Part shown: positions 39,721 to 53,300 of the stretch, one piece after another
How positions within the stretch are numbered: the first letter of the stretch is position 1
Layout: every line of letters begins with the position of its first letter
DNA from: Polydactylus sextarius
Taxonomy: Eukaryota; Chordata; Actinopteri; Polynemidae
DNA length: 64,000 bases
Assembly: GCA_016801845.1 (NCBI GenBank)
Contig: CM028919.1
Coordinates: forward strand, 7,456,001 to 7,520,000
Reading direction: 5' to 3'
The notes under the pieces: model-generated
What the model was told of the DNA's origin: nothing
What the model saw: only the letters and a program-made list of their open reading frames with translations
The model's database searches: none
Translations under genes and position numbers: made by a program

Positions 39721-40796
39721 GTATGAGTGTGTGTGTGTGTCAGAAATAGTGGTACAAAATGTCATAAATCACACATGATCCTACACGGCGGAGACAAAAG
39801 GGAGAAAGCATGAGAGGAGAAAAGGAAAATAGAAGAACTCCACATTATCTGCCCAGCAGACAGACAAACACGCCGCTGTGGGTGACGGATTAGCATTAGC
39901 CCGACGCGCTGTACTGGAATTTCGCAATGGCTCCCCAAGACCCCAGACAACCCCTAAAACGTCTCTGAAATGCTTACAATGGAATAAAATCGCCCTTGAC
40001 ACCTTCTCTTTCTTCTCTTTGATTTTTTTTCTTTTTCTTTTTCTTTTTTTGTGTTCGTATAAGAAGCTAGCTCCCAAGGTGAAGCTTTAGGGAGCAAGTA
40101 CTTTGACTGCCTGACTGCCCTGAATTCCCTTCAGGGCTTCAAACCTGTTGCAAGGTTATAATGCAAAGTTTGGGTCCTTGCCAAACTCTCAACCACTCTC
40201 TTTTAGTTTTATTCTAACCCATAAGAACATAAACCCGATGTAATCGTCACTATTTCTGCCATTTGCTGTATAAGCAACAACATAGCAAGTGAGAAGGGAG
40301 CGCTGTACAGTGATTATTGGCACTGTCGGCCTGTGGTTGTGGGAACAAGGCCATAGAGTTTTTATTGCTTTTGCTTCCCATTGCTTTAAACAGCATTTAC
40401 AACACTTTAAAAACCCTTTCAGACATTAAAACAAAGATACAAGCTTCAGGTTTTAATTAAATCATTTTACTTTGGCCTTTCTCCAGCAAAGTTTGCTCCT
40501 GATTGCTACGCAATAAACATCTTTGCTTACTTAATTCCATTTGTAGTTCATTTATGACCTGTAGACATTAATTTAAGGCTTCCACTCACTGTGCAATTAT
40601 AAAATAAATCAATGGTGGCTGCGGTTTGGAGTGTGTGCACTAAGTGGACTTCTGTCAGGGTTTCCAACTTGGCAGATGGTGGATGAATTCATTTGAACGA
40701 CTCACAATCACAACGCACTGTCATGAATGAATGTAAAACATTAGCCAAGAATGCAATGCTGATGACATATCATTAATCCCTGTCTTTCCTCTACAG

Positions 40797-41000
40797 GTGT
40801 CCTCCATGGACTTCATGGCAATGAAGCGATCACAGTTGTACGGCATGGCCAACAATCCCTACTCAACTCCACAGCAGCCAGGTGGGGGTCCTTACCCACC
40901 TAGCCAGCCATACACGTCACCTCCTCCACACCGTTATCCAATGAGCATGCAGGGGAGGGGCCAAATGAGCATGGGTGGGATGCAGTACCCTCAACAGCAG
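40797..41000 (+). CDS. arid1b: arid1b coding exon 2
   Basis: 204 nt, 68 codons, phase 0 at both ends. The acceptor is TTTCCTCTACAG|GTG and the donor CAG|GTATGT. It reads VSSMDFMAMKRSQLYGM, then NNPYSTPQQ, a Pro/Tyr-rich stretch, HRYPMSMQGRGQMSMGGMQYPQQQ. The MAMKR-QLYGM and MQYPQQQ blocks match vertebrate ARID1B rather than ARID1A, which has a DQMGKMRPQPYGG-type sequence here; this is the main reason for calling the paralogue. It encodes about residues 418-485 of the disordered Pro/Gln-rich N-terminal region that precedes the ARID domain. No known domain is in this exon. Confidence 0.95.
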
Positions 41001-41619
41001 GTATGTCAACAAACTCAACCGCTACATCTGTGAATGTTTCACTGTGGCTCGTGTACGAATCAGTCACCCCCCTGCAGTGCCATTCCCGATATTGTAGCTG
41101 GTATTATAAGCGATATTGCGGTGGGACGTTTGCTTCTCGCCGTGAACATTCTCCAGCGATTTTCCCCTGAAGGCCTGGCATGTTCAATTTGAGTCGCAGT
41201 CTAAAATACCAGGCAGCACATCTCACACCCTGGCATGTGGTGGTGTCACTCCTGTTCATCACTCTGTTCCCCTTAGACTCCCATTGGAGCGAGATAGGCT
41301 TGATGCTCCGTGTGTATTTGCATGTGTGTGTAAGGATGTTAATTTCCCTATGCTTGTTTGATGAGCATTTGTTTATTTGATTGCATATTTCTATATGCTT
41401 TTGTGTGTGCGTGTGTGTGTGTGTGTGCGTTTGAGTTTCTCATATCAATGCGTCTGTAATTGTTTATGTGTGTACATTGGAATGCTCAGCGTGTAGTAAA
41501 CATAGTTACAGCACACCCAGTCCACGTCATAGTCTCTTTGCGACACAATAGGCCTGTGTTGGACACAATAGTGCTTCTGTCTGCTTTATTCAGTCTTAAG
41601 TAAATCCCATTTGGACTGG

Positions 41620-41623
<4 letters not shown>

Positions 41624-41676
<53 letters not shown>
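41624..41676. repeat. (GT)n microsatellite
   Basis: About 26 GT units. Confidence 0.95.
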
Positions 41677-41682
<6 letters not shown>

Positions 41683-43640
41683 TGTTAGAGGGACCAATAG
41701 AGTGAAAGTATGCATGTGTATTAATCTGTGTGTACCGTACATATGTGCTTGTGTGTCTGATGCATGCGTTCCACATGTCTAGCAGAGAGCAAAATTGGCC
41801 TGCGTGCATCAGTGTAGTCTGTAGTGAAACAGCAGTACTGACAGGGGGGCACAGTGTCCCCTGCTGTAACTGCCTTCTATATTTAGGCAGCCTGGTCTGT
41901 TGGACCGGACTTGAACACTCTCATGGGGGTAAGCGAGCTTCCACACATAACCAGACCACAGAGAGAGGGAGGGAAACGCAGATGGACTGACAGAATTCCT
42001 TCTAAAAATATTGTAGAAATGCGGTAGCAGAGAGAATTGGTGTGTAATGCTCATGTATTTATATGCAGCTCACCAGCTCTTTTTCAAATTATGCAGTTTA
42101 TACATGGGTTCTCTTTATTTATTTAAAGACAATATCATATGGAGATAGAGGAGACATTAAAAATTGATTTACTGAGGGTTGCGCAAAGAATTAAAGGGCT
42201 ACTACACTACTGACCTTACATGTGATGATCGGTTTACTTGGGGAGAGCAGATGTCAGATCTTTGTGAAAACTGTTGTATGTTATGTCTTTTGTGGCTTTG
42301 AAGGAACTTTCTAAAGTTTGTACAATTAAGTAATAGTGTCAAAAGATTATACTGACATAACAAACAGATATTATCATCTATCAGGGAGTCAGGAATGTTG
42401 CAATGAAGGGAGGTTTATTACCTGTTATTGTTGGAGTTTACTAGTACCAAACTGTCCAACTGTACAGAAAGTCAGGTTAACTTGGCCTGGATTTGTTGTA
42501 TCAGTTATATGTATATGATATAAATAATAATTTGAATTCTGTGTAATAAGTAGTTTGGTCAAAACTGTGTGTGTTGTGTGCATTTTATTTATGCAGGTTA
42601 TAAAGGTTTATCACAACAACAGCATTTAGCATTAATCTTTATTTCAGTCTTTTAAGTCACAAAGATAAAAGAAATGAACAGCTTAGACAGCCACAAAATA
42701 ATGAAAAGTAAGTAAACACAAATAATAAAAACGACTAAATAAATCAGTGAAACCACTAACACACTCAGTCAAATAATCAAATTTTTGTCTCACTGGTTGC
42801 ACTGTGCTCCACACAGGCTTCATCTCAGACTTCGTTACCCAAGTTGGAGGTCTAAACATCCTCTGACGCAATTTAGATGACGTAAACACACTCCCAAAAT
42901 AAGTATTATCCAGCCCGCTTATGGGTTTTGTAGTACGAAATACACACAGTTAGGAGCAAGCGGGGATGTGTATGCGAAGACACATGATGACATACAGTCA
43001 GTCAGAACCACAAAAATACATCCCTGGTACTGTTTTGTGATGAAATCCTCGGGCGTATTACATAGGAGAGGCTGAGCGTCGGTGTAGCAATCACAGCATA
43101 GCACTATGGAACGTAATTAGTTCAAATAGAATTAGTTGTTCACTCTGGCTATAGCCATGGGAACTGCGCTTCTAAAGTTTCTAATTATCTGGCTCTGGCT
43201 TTAAAAGCAGCACCACCGCATTGCCTATCTGCAGCCGGTGAAATCTAGCTCACAGTAATGAGTTCGGAGGAGGAGGTTTAATTCCACACTCTCAGATGAA
43301 CATAATGAGCCTCACCTACAGAAAAGCGGTCAGGGGTCTGATCAGGGAGGAGAGGGGAGGGCTAAAAAAGCGAATGCCCCAGATGTTTACTGCAAAATAT
43401 ACTGTACATCAAGACTTAAAGGGATTGTTAATTGCATATCAAAAGAACAACCGAACGCATTTAAGATGGACATGATTGTAGCTGTGTCTGGAGGAGGAGG
43501 AGACATCAGCGACCTCTCCCTCCGTCTTAACCTCGAACGTTTCACAACTTTTTAAGGATCAGCTACAAAGAACAAGCTTACCAGCCTGACTGTGGCTGCA
43601 TCAGCAAGAAGGATTGTGAGTGATGTTAGAGCGCAGCACG

Positions 43641-43724
43641 CACAATCCCCCATGATGCATCGCGCGTCAGGGCTGAGACCTCGGCTTGTCACAGCCAAGC
43701 ATGCTGGGATTGTTGCCAGGCAAC
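43641..43724. promoter_or_regulatory. Candidate regulatory cluster: two ZNF143-like sites and an RFX X-box
   Basis: 43641-43665 contains ACAATCCCCCATGATGCAT followed by CGCG, close to the ZNF143/Staf consensus (ACAATTCCCAGCATGC type). 43699-43713 contains GCATGCTGGGATTGT, the same motif on the opposite strand. 43712-43724 is GTTGCC A GGCAAC, a perfect palindromic RFX X-box. The short block is also CG-richer than its surroundings. Consensus sequences are from memory; occupancy is inferred. It could be an enhancer, a cryptic or alternative promoter, or chance. Confidence 0.45.
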
Positions 43725-43787
43725 GTGATATCAACAAAGATATATGTGTGTATGTCTATCTCTGTGATTTCCCCAGGACTGAATGAC

Positions 43788-43788
<1 letters not shown>

Positions 43789-43819
<31 letters not shown>

Positions 43820-43827
43820 TGCGTGTA
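43789..43827. repeat. (GT)n microsatellite
   Basis: About 14 GT units, then GCGC-interrupted GT. Confidence 0.95.
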
Positions 43828-45599
43828 GGGGGTTTTAGCAGAGGAACAAAAGGTCCTCTTTGACTGCCTTTCATTATTATAATTAAATCCTGCTAAAATT
43901 AAGCCCCACTCATATTAAATAAGGCTTGCATAGATTTCAGGCAGTGGAGGTAGTGGATATGTGCAGGAGTTCACCTTCGTCCTTTACATAAGACTCATTA
44001 TATGGCCTCAAAATTCATCTTTATCCCAGCTTGAATATGCATTATACTGAAGGTGCAGGCGCAACCACTGTGATTACACTTAATTAGAGTAGCACACCAA
44101 CTGTTGCAAGGAACTGCAGTGTCATTTAAACGAAATTTTCAGTTCATCCAATTTACAAAAACACACATTTTGTCACATATCTTTCGCAATGTCTTGCCAT
44201 ATCATAGTTTTAGCGATCTTTAACCACATCAGAATCATTTAACATAGTAATATAATATTGTTTCAATCAGGAGAGACTAACCAGAGAATGTGCAATAATG
44301 AAACAATTCATTGACAGCTTGTAATAGGTTTTGACACTTAGACCCTGGCAGGAAAAGGTATATGGCGGTGAAGCATGATGATGATGCAGATGAAGAGATG
44401 ATCTGATCCCTGGTGCATGGACACTGGTGGTGGTGGAGGAAAGGAGCGAGAGGATGAGCTTGCCCTGGAGAGGATGCTGATAGTGACTTGGTGGGAGGTA
44501 GACTGCGACCACTGTAGAGGAGGAGAAGGGATGGAGGAGGGTCTTGCGGTGCGCTATACTGAAACGACGGCTGAATGAGAGCAGAGAGACAGACACATTT
44601 AAAACTTCACGGCTGGTGCCTGATAGGCTGCTATCGGCCTGGAGAGATGAGGATTGGATAACTACCCCCCAGTAAGTGTGTGATGCTGATGCTGGTGAGT
44701 GGATGTGCTATGTTTGTGTGCCTAAAGATAGTCTTCCTGCTTGAACTTCCACTAAGCTCCATTTTATTGATTTAGAATTTAATGATTTTAAATCCCTTTT
44801 CAAACACCTACACCACATATAAACACCTTGACTGGACTGTCACCTCAATCTGGTTGATCACAGTGAAAAGGTTATTGTTGTATATGTAAATGTATTCACA
44901 GTCTTTGTAACCCAGAGGCTATGACGGACCTTCGAGTCAAGCCTGAGTCATCGTTTTTCATCGCAGAAGCGTGTTTACCTGTTCGGGCCCTGAAGCGTAA
45001 TGTTTGGAGCTTTTTATTTCTCCTCTACACACGCACAGTCACATACATGCTTGTGCAGACATTTTCCATTTTACCTGTGCACATGCTGATGTGATCGCAC
45101 AGGCACTCACAAATTCCTAACACTGCAGTTCAGTACCAATTAAGTACTCTGCTCATGGCCTCCTTTTCTTAATTCAGTCATAGGAGGCAAGCACAGACAC
45201 CGATCTCACTGTTGATGTCTCGGGGAGGAAAAAAAAAAATCAGCCTCTCTTATTAGCCTCCAGCAAATAAACCTAGAACTTGTATCAGGTGTAGTTAGCA
45301 TCATGCTGTGTCTGCACGCATGTGTGTGAGAGACAGTTTGAGTGTGTCAGAAAGGGTTAGAGACAGAGTGTGAATGTGAAAATGTATGTGTATGTGTTGA
45401 TAAGAGCCAGAACAAAAAAAAAATAAAATAAAATAAAAGCAAGAGGAAGACGTTGGAGGATGGGGATGGGGGGGTGTCTCAGGGATGACAGGCCACACGA
45501 GAGAAGTGTCTGTTTGGGAAGTGGAATGAAGTTGAAAGAGAGAGAGAGAGAAAATACATTGCCGCCAATTCTAAGCGTAATTTCCTGTGATGTCAAAGT

Positions 45600-45743
45600 T
45601 GGCAGACAGAGAGGAAAAGGAATTTGAAGGAAACATTAGTGTTTGATGTGAAAAAGAGGGGAGGGGTGATGGAGTGGGGGAGAAAGAAGGAGAGAGAGAA
45701 AAAAAGATATCCTGGGAAAGAAGGAGAAAAAGGAAAGAGGAAG

Positions 45744-45813
<70 letters not shown>
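45600..45813. repeat. Purine-rich tract passing into (GT)n
   Basis: About 145 bp in which the + strand is nearly all A and G, followed by about 34 uninterrupted GT units (45746-45813). Confidence 0.9.
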
Positions 45814-45815
<2 letters not shown>

Positions 45816-47236
45816 GAGGTTGAATGTGTCAACGAGTCAGGCAGAAACCATTACCAGTGTTGGCTGTTTGTTCCTTACACACTGGGCCAACTTAATAGAA
45901 GCCAAGCATTTAAAGTCAAGTGGAAATGTGGCTGACCCGCTGCCTGTTCAGTCCATACAACACAACACCCCTTCACAGGCCCTCTGTCCTTTGCCGCTTT
46001 GTGTACCTTTTATTCAGTCCCACTCTCTCTTTTTTTTTTTTTTTTTACAGATTATTTTTTTCAGGCGTAATCTGTATTCAACAGTCATCAACTGACAAAG
46101 ACAAGAAGAAAAAAAAAAGACTAGACAAATAGTAATCTGTGTTCTTTAAAAAGGAACGCTGGTTTTCTTTTTTACAGCTGGGCAACAGCTGTGTAAGGTC
46201 CTAAATAATTTCAACATTTCAAGATTCTTGTTTTTATTCAGTTCATGTGTTACATTTATACAGTACAACAACATGTCTTACAGTGGTTTTTCAAAACAGC
46301 TGAAACCACTGAACTAAAACCAGTGTGAAGCAGCTGTCAGCGAAGAATTTTATTTTTATTTTGAAAATACTTGTAGACACTCCAGAAAGCTTTTCATCTC
46401 AATGAAGTGATAATAAAAAGTAGAGAAACTGAGTGTTTTGAAGGGTTTATTGGGCTAATTCAACCCGAACTAGATTCCCCTCTCCTTTTAATAAACAAAA
46501 TACAACTCTGTCTTCTTGACTTAACTCTCCCGACTTTGCTATAAAGCTAAGAAACTCTGCTTTTAACTTAAAATTGCCGGCCATTATCCAGATGTAAACA
46601 AAGTATCGTCTTTTTGTAAACAGAATTAAGCCATCGTTCATTTTATTTTTTACCCCTGTTTCTTACTTACAAAATGTTTTAACATCATAGACAACAAAGA
46701 CATTTGTGTTGTTTTCTGACCGTGAAAAAACAGTGAGGATACATCCATAATATTAGAAAAACATTAACTCATAAATTAGGATGAATTATAACGTATTGTG
46801 TTAATATATTTACATGGGCATGAAGGTACTGATTGGGCTTTTAAGTTTCCATTAAAACAAAAGGCTGTAAAAAATTCTTGTCTGTCCAAACATCATCTTG
46901 TGAGATATCGACTTTAAGGACTTAGATGGGTAATTTACGGCATCGATTGAGCCTGGCAGGGGGGTTCCTCACCGATGGGGAGAGTGAGGGCCACTTGGAA
47001 GCACTTAGGGGCCCCGGGTGCTGGGGTTGTCTCTGGGGTTAATGCAGCGAGCGCTGCTAGCTCTGACGGATGGCTGGGAAGCCCCAATAAATCAGCCTCT
47101 CTGCCAGGAAAGATGGAGCGAGAGAAGGGGTGGGGGTACAAAGGGGACCACTCCAGCCTCATCACACCCCTCTCTTTTTGAAAGGATCTTGAAACATCGA
47201 AGGCTTGCTGTTCAAAGTACACATTTCAACCATGCA

Positions 47237-47237
<1 letters not shown>

Positions 47238-47283
<46 letters not shown>
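47238..47283. repeat. (CA)n microsatellite
   Basis: About 23 CA units, followed at 47360-47470 by a GA-rich tract. Confidence 0.95.
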
Positions 47284-47286
<3 letters not shown>

Positions 47287-47676
47287 ATACTCTCTCCTCT
47301 ACAACTCCAGACCTGCACTTTATGCCTACCCATGGGACTCTGGACACCTTACAATTAAAAAAGACATTAGAGGAGAGAGAAAGAGAGACAGAGAAAGAAA
47401 TGGAGGGAAAAAGAAAGGGGTGGGTTAAAAGAGAAGCCCAAAAAAAGATTGAAAGAAAGGAGGACAACGATATGGAAAGGCTGATTAATTAAGGGTTCCT
47501 CTCTGGCTACAGAATAGATGAAGTTTCAGGATCAATTAATTAGCAAGCTAGCCTACGCACGTCAATGGCTCTAATAGCCTGCTCTCATTTGTAACTTTTA
47601 TTACCCCGCTGCTGTAGAGTGGCTCACAGCCAATCAGATGCCATGTAGAGATGATGCTACGTGACCATTAACTGGA

Positions 47677-47702
47677 AAGGGGGAGGGGGGGCCCTCCCCC
47701 TT
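47677..47702. other. Perfect 11-bp GC-rich hairpin
   Basis: AAGGGGGAGGG and its exact complement CCCTCCCCCTT are separated by GGGG. The G-rich arm plus loop would also suit other G-structures. Role unknown; it has no T-tract or gene end beside it. Confidence 0.75.
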
Positions 47703-49134
47703 CACAGACAAAAGTGATGCTATCAATTATATCAGTGTAAAGTGTGCATACACTAGATCTAACATAAAAGAAGAGAGCAACACAGAACATCTAATACATT
47801 TTTTTTCATCCACATAAGAAAAGCAAAGCATGGCATACATAAATAATAACACATAAACACATAAATAAGACTAAGTTGTGATAAATAAGATATGACCCAA
47901 AGGATTATACTTTTTTTAGGGGAGCCATTATTTACATTATACACCCAGCTGTCTGTTAATTCTTACCGTTGCATTAGTTGTACGAGCTGAAAACTCCCAT
48001 TATTATTCTTCGCTCAGGCAGGTGAAAGTGGCGGTGGAATTTAATGTAATTTAGTGTCGAACGAGGCGAGCAAATGTAAAACGTCACGAACGGTGTGTTT
48101 CTGAGAGATCCAGGCTCGGCTGTCTCTGTGTCTACAGTGCACTATATGTGTCCTATTGATAAGATAAAAGAGCAGAGAGATGAAAGTGGAGCGAAACGGA
48201 TGGAGCGAGTTAGAGAGAGGAAAGAAAGGGATGTGTTACGTCTTTGCCGAGTTACAAGGGGATTAGTCGCTTCTCTAATTGGCTCACCGAGAATTCATCT
48301 CGGTTTTCATCCAGATTAGAGATAGATTTTCACACAGGTCAAGTCGACGCCGGCATCTCAGTTTATGGGCTCCGTTTGTAGAATGGAGGAGTGAAGAGAC
48401 GTCACACATTTGAAAACAGATCTGAGAGAGCATAGATTGGCATGATCAAGGTCTTACCTAGATTTCAGATTCCACTGAATATTGGTGTTTGGTATGTGAG
48501 GAGAAGATGAAGACAGAGCTGAGTACGAGGCACGTAGACCGTACAGTTGAACACCAAAGAAGGTCCAAGACTCTGTATTGACTGGAATTGAAGTCGACCT
48601 CAGTTTTAAGGTGACCCTCGCCTTTTAGCAACACCTGTTTCTGAAGATAAGAACTTAAATAAATGCAATCTCCTATCAATTTTTGTTGTTATTTTTACGA
48701 AACCACAGTAAACTACTGTATTTAAAATTCCATTGTATCATCTCAAAAGAATAAACATCATTAACATCAGGAACCAGGTGGAGAAATTGGAGATCGGAAA
48801 TCGGAGAAAGAGAAAGCAGATAGAAAGAGAGAGTGTTCAATATTTAAGCATAAGACATCATCATACATTCAGGCAGGGTTTTGCAGATCTTATGAGTCAA
48901 TATTGAGAGGTGGTGGTGTGTACGATGTGTTTGACGTTATAAAGTGATGTATACCAGCTCCTGTGTTTCTGTGAGTGAGTGAAACAAGATTAAGTTCCTA
49001 TCAAGCTGGTTGACACAGCAATCAATGAATATTAGATAATTATGAATATTTAATCTAAATTAGAACAAACTATACAGAGGGAAGTTCATTTTCAAGGAGA
49101 TTCAAGGAGGGAAGTAGTTTGCCTTTTATCTTCA

Positions 49135-49147
49135 AGGTCAAAGGTGA
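49135..49147 (+). promoter_or_regulatory. DR1 nuclear-receptor-like site
   Basis: AGGTCA A AGGTGA is a direct repeat with one-base spacing, the arrangement bound by HNF4 and RXR heterodimers. A single 13-bp match in an intron can easily be chance. Confidence 0.3.
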
Positions 49148-50277
49148 CAAACAGCAGGTTGGATTTATGAATAGAAAGTATAGGACACTAATGTGTCAGT
49201 GTCTGAAGAGTCACAGACAATGTATCTCGACCTACGTTTGACCCTTTTCCATCTTTTATCATGCCGTGCTGTATCTGCACTGACCTGAGGGAACTCTACA
49301 GTCCATTGCATCAGTGCTATTTAACACGGTGGCGTCTCAGAGCATCAGCATCTGAGAAAGACAACCTCGCAGCAGGAGATGTAAAATACGAGCATAATCT
49401 TCTGTGCTGTTGTCGACCGCTAATGGCGAACAAGCGTGTTTCAACTAAAATCCCCCAATCCCTCCCTCCCTCTCGCCTGCTCCCTCCCTGTTCAGATGTA
49501 ATTGACATGACTCCTACACAAGTTAGAGCCTGTCATCACAGCGAGTGTCGAAAAATGAGCTGCGTGCTGAATTGTGATGTTTACATGTGTCACGAGTCTT
49601 CTATCCTTCTTCTCCACTTTGTAATTTAATGATGATTTTTTTTTTCTTTCTCAGTCCAAACTGAATTCCGGTTAGATTCAGATCTGGTGTCTGCCGAAGA
49701 GCCTCTTACCCGCTAAATGTTTAATGTAAACACTGAGAGATTCTGCGTTGAGAAACATTTCACGATAATCATCATAATGATCTGTCTCTCTGTCTTTGAA
49801 ACAGCGTGTTGTAACTTCTTCAGTATCAGCAACTTCATTGTCTCCCTCCCCCCTCTCATTCAGAGCCATTTCTGCCTTCCCCAACCCTCCCATACAAAAT
49901 GAATCACATTTGCTTTTTTTTTTTCTTTCTCTCTTTCTCAATTTCCTCCTCTCTCTTCTGTCTTTCTTGGCCCCAGATTGGGGTCAGGAGTTTAGTAGGG
50001 GAAAAACATTTGGAGCCGGTGGCACGGGGCCCAGAGTCTCTAGTGAAAAAATAAAAAAAAATAAATCGCTGTTCACACACACATTACAGAGAGCATTAAC
50101 CTGCCCTGCTCTGCCTCTCCAAATGTCTCCATTATGGCTCTGCCTGGAACAACACAGCCACCGCCAGTCGCAGCCAGCCAGCAATAAAACGCCTGCTACG
50201 AGTGGCCTCTGTTTCTTTCTTTCTTTTTTTTCCTTTTTCTTTTCTCCATCAATAGATGTGAGTAGAAACGGAGAATT

Positions 50278-50278
<1 letters not shown>

Positions 50279-50306
<28 letters not shown>
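50279..50306. repeat. (GA)n microsatellite
   Basis: About 13 GA units. Confidence 0.9.
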
Positions 50307-50312
<6 letters not shown>

Positions 50313-53300
50313 AAAGAAAGACAGGCGGGGGCAGAGAGCAGCGTTTGGCAGTCTTCAGAAAGGGATCTAAGATGAAAATATAGAAAAAAAAAACATGCCT
50401 GTGTGTCTATCAGTCGATGCCTACGCTATCTGTTCGCTTTCACTCGCCGCCAGTGTGATGTTGATGTTATCACTAGGTCGATAAGTCACAATCTTTGAAT
50501 AGACAGGCTTGTGTTTTCATTTGGGAATAAAAATCTGCAGTATATGAAGTGAAAAAAAAAAAGTATCAGCAAATCATCTGCAGCCTGGTTTGTCTTTGTT
50601 GCCTGACTGTGACTGCGTCTCTTTATTTTTATATTTAGTTTTGGCTTGATGTGCGGCGTCTCGGTTCGAGTTACTGGGATGTCACGATCCAGAGTCCTGT
50701 ATATCACTCCTCCTGTCCCTCACTCTTCTCTCGCATCTCCAAGGGCAGCTCATTCCTGAGGTGTCAAGGGCCTCCCGATGTATGAGGATGGGGAGGAGCA
50801 AGAAAAATAGATATCAAAGAGAGGTGTTTTGCGACGGGGAGAGCGCTGTCACCTTGGGGGGAGAGATACGAGGACGATGACGAGCACGGTGATGCATCTC
50901 CTCTCTCTTTCCCTTATGTTTAATCATGAGATCGTTGATGCTGAGCCTTTACTGCGACGCCATGGGACTTACATGCGTTTCACAAACCAGCACTATTTAC
51001 GTCTGGTCGTGGTCTGGTCTGATCTTGAGCTGGGCGATTTGTTTTGGTCCCGCGTGCAGTGATAACCTGCTGTCAGCTCCACTCGCATGTTAAAAGAATC
51101 ACCATATTTCGTAAGATGACAGTTTAACATGTTATAGAACTAGAGAGAAGTGATATTCATATTTACCAGAGACCGGATATCTTGTTGTCATTATTACACT
51201 GGCATGTGCAGGGTAATTCACAATGATTCTGTTCTTTAGTTGTCTAGGAGGCATATTATATTATTATAATAAACTCATCTAAATAATAAATAATTATAAA
51301 CAAGCCTAATGCACTTTTTTGACAAGTGCATAAGAAAATGAAAACAAAAGAAAAAGCAAGGTTCCCACACAACATCAGATCTGAGCTTATTAGAGATGCA
51401 GGGTGTTTTTTTTTTTTTTTTGAAACAGCAGATTGCTGTCAGGCATCAAGTTTACAATCTGAAATGTCAGCGCTTTTATACCAGAGCCACAGGCTGCAAC
51501 AACCAGTCAGACAGGAAACCAAATCTCAAATACTCGAAACAATTTTGGATAAGATCAGCACTTAAATGAGACCGACGGTGCTCATGATGATCCATAGAAT
51601 ACAAATGAAAATTACTGTTAAAAACTGTACAAAAAAAAGAAAAAAGGGTTTTAAAGATTTTCGATCAGATTTCCCTCTCTGTTTGGTTTTGTATTTTCTA
51701 CAGGAAGTGTTTCATACCATTTCTTTACAAAATAGTTTAATCATGAAAGTGAGTTTGCCACTTAATTAATGTTTTGCCTTCATTTTTCTTCATTTAACGT
51801 TGATCATTGTACAACGGCTGAGTTCATCCAGTGAGTCGTGAAGAGATGTAGGATTTTATCACCTCTTGTTGAACACTTTATAGAAGAGACGCAGCGTTTC
51901 AAGAAAACAAACCGCGTCAAAGGCTCAGCATCCTCGTCTTATTGGTTGTTTGTTGCTTTGTCAATATCCAAACCATGTTGAAATGCTTCCTTCTCTTCTT
52001 TTTACTCTATATATTTTCAGACATGATTAGTCAGACATCAAAAGGAGAAAAAAAATGCAGGTCAACTGAAAAATGTCACACTTGGATAATTTAAATGTTT
52101 CAGCCACTTATGGCAAATAAACTGTAGAAAAATAGATGAGGCGACTGCCAGAGTTGTCAGAGTTATTTTGATACAGGTATACTTATTCATTCTTTTGACT
52201 GACACATCTGTCAACACTGCCATTTCTCCCTTACTGTTTCCCTGCTGCGCTTGCTCGCTGAAATTTCCTTTGATTATCTGCCTTTAAGTTTGCTCTCAGA
52301 TTTACTACCTGAGCCTGGGTGGGAAGCGTTCCTCTTATTTAATTTTTCACTCTTGGTTATAAAATGTAATTATTTAAATGTTGCCGGCTTTCACATACAC
52401 GTCCATCCCTCTAGTCATGTTGCAATTAACCCGTGTGACTGTGATTCTATTTTAAAGGCTCATTCGTCTGTCTGTAGATACAGTATTGTAGCATGTAGTA
52501 ACGTATACATTTATTCAAACATCCTGGACTCTTGTTATGACAAGAACGTTTGACATTAATAATTAGGGTGATTGTAAAACACCAGAATGACCACAGGGTT
52601 GTTAGAGAAGACTTATTGCAAAAAAAAAAAAAAAATCATTGGCCATCATTTAGACAAACACACTAAGTTACTACAACAAATTCTTGATCAATACCTCTCC
52701 TTGTATGATTAACTCAAAGCAATAAAATAAAACTGAGATATGTTTAGCTTGGTGCCAGGTTACTTAATGAAAACTGGGCAGGATTATATATGAAAACGTC
52801 ACATTGAATCGATGACTTTGGGCTTTTAGTGTAATGTATGCTAATGCTAGCAAAGCAGGTATATGATATTACAACATTCATCAGTTGCTTCGTGGGATAT
52901 AAATATAATATAGAGCAAACAACGTATCATTTCTTTTCATCGGTGTTGCCCCGCAGTCATTGCGAGGATGTTGGATTATTTTACGCCATTATTATCATAA
53001 CAGCATGTTTTGTCATTTCCATCTGTATAGATCCTGGGTGTCAAACCATGTGCCTCAGTGGCACAACAACAGTGCGTTTTTTCAGCTCACTAGAGACTCA
53101 CACAGACAAAGTGTCTTTAGAAACGGTGTTTGAGTGTGTTATGCACTCCCAGGAAAAAGGAGACGTAATTAAGGGAACTCAAATATGTCAGTACACATTC
53201 TAAATGTGCTTTATTTACTTTATTATTTGTACTGACTAATGCTCGCTGCCAAAACAGTGAATGAGTGAGTTATTATGTAGCACACTCAGTATTGTGTTCT

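Noticed and set aside
43592..43786. Overlapping 61-64 codon frames on both strands over the intron 2 motif cluster
   Set aside because: No similarity recognised and too short to support; the DNA motifs explain the local composition better.
49796..50314. 172-codon + strand frame in intron 2
   Set aside because: Spans T-rich and GA low-complexity sequence; no domain.
50655..50680. GGTTCGAGTTAC as a tRNA T-arm
   Set aside because: No matching A box, anticodon arm or acceptor stem within tRNA distance.
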